A stretch of DNA of 64,000 bases from JBEVNR01 sp040507985 (GTDB lineage Bacteria; Pseudomonadota; Alphaproteobacteria; Rickettsiales; UBA6187). Below, in pieces: positions 63,924-64,000 of the stretch. The notes beneath the pieces were generated by a model. It searched no databases. It worked only from the letters and a program-made list of their open reading frames with translations, and had not been told where the DNA came from. Within the stretch, counting starts at the first letter, position 1, and each line of letters starts with the position of its first letter. The stretch lies in contig JBEVNR010000023.1 of the NCBI GenBank assembly GCA_040507985.1, positions 1-64,000 of the forward strand, written 5' to 3'. Position numbers and translations under genes: made by a program.

Positions 63924-64000
63924 TGACGGCATGTCTCCTTGCATAGCGTTTTTTCTTTAAAAATAGCATATCTTGCGGCTTTAAGGCGCATAAAATCTCC

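Noticed and set aside
1..64000. CRISPR array, tRNA or rRNA genes
   Set aside because: No series of direct repeats with regular spacers and no cloverleaf-like or rRNA-like stretch was seen. The repeats present are inverted and dispersed.

Overview
The window reads as chromosomal DNA of an alphaproteobacterium. The signs are a PopZ-type polar organiser (DUF2497 C-terminus), a petABC operon with separate cytochrome b and c1 genes, a DUF2336 protein, divergent argH and tlpA-like genes, a zinc-ribbon MJ0042/DUF3426-type protein and succinyl-CoA:3-ketoacid CoA-transferase subunits. Genes for branched-chain amino acid, leucine, lysine, arginine, tyrosine, purine and vitamin B6 synthesis are present, so this is not an extremely reduced genome. 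Several large proteins with no recognisable bacterial family (coiled-coil, F-box-like/LRR-like, PPxY-bearing membrane protein) and a secreted ankyrin protein suggest life with a eukaryotic host. That lifestyle is an inference.

Layout. 1-3.4 kb: end of a palindromic repeat, a 588-aa coiled-coil protein, a stress-type glycine-zipper protein, and a 235-bp MITE-like element. 3.4-8.1 kb: ilvB-ilvN-glycosyltransferase-trkH. 8.2-14.3 kb: two large unknown proteins flanking xseA. 14.5-17.8 kb: popZ overlapping a secreted ankyrin/proline-rich gene. 17.9-25.6 kb: cutA, a small unknown, argH/tlpA, purQ-pdxJ, a membrane protein, a polyprenyl-phosphate-type glycosyltransferase, pssA. 25.6-35.6 kb: a lipoprotein, leuA, a putative lipoprotein, the minus-strand operon greA-GNAT-lolA-vsr-ldcA, a copper P-type ATPase, an M23 peptidase. 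36-39.7 kb: a second membrane protein of the unknown pair, a GldG-like protein, a serine-rich secreted protein, a 46-bp mini-element. 39.7-49.3 kb: rpmE-lysA-tyrA, petABC, pepA-nusB-ffh, SemiSWEET. 49.4-64 kb: a sensor kinase lacking its phospho-accepting histidine, an MJ0042 protein, parC, scoAB, a multicopper oxidase, ssb, sodC, pstC, a CorC/HlyC protein, a DUF465 protein, a DUF2336 protein and an alpha/beta hydrolase.

The most notable observations are five. (1) A small non-autonomous repeat family has CAGGGY-type terminal inverted repeats; two copies are each flanked by a perfect 10-bp direct repeat, which marks them as mobile. (2) The histidine kinase at 49456-51432 has Arg in place of the H-box His but an intact ATPase domain. 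(3) Two four-helix membrane proteins 13 kb apart appear to be divergent members of one undescribed family. (4) A Vsr endonuclease is translationally coupled inside a housekeeping operon. (5) Acetolactate synthase has GEAS where the TPP/Mg motif normally has GDGS or GDAS. No tRNA, rRNA or CRISPR array was seen.
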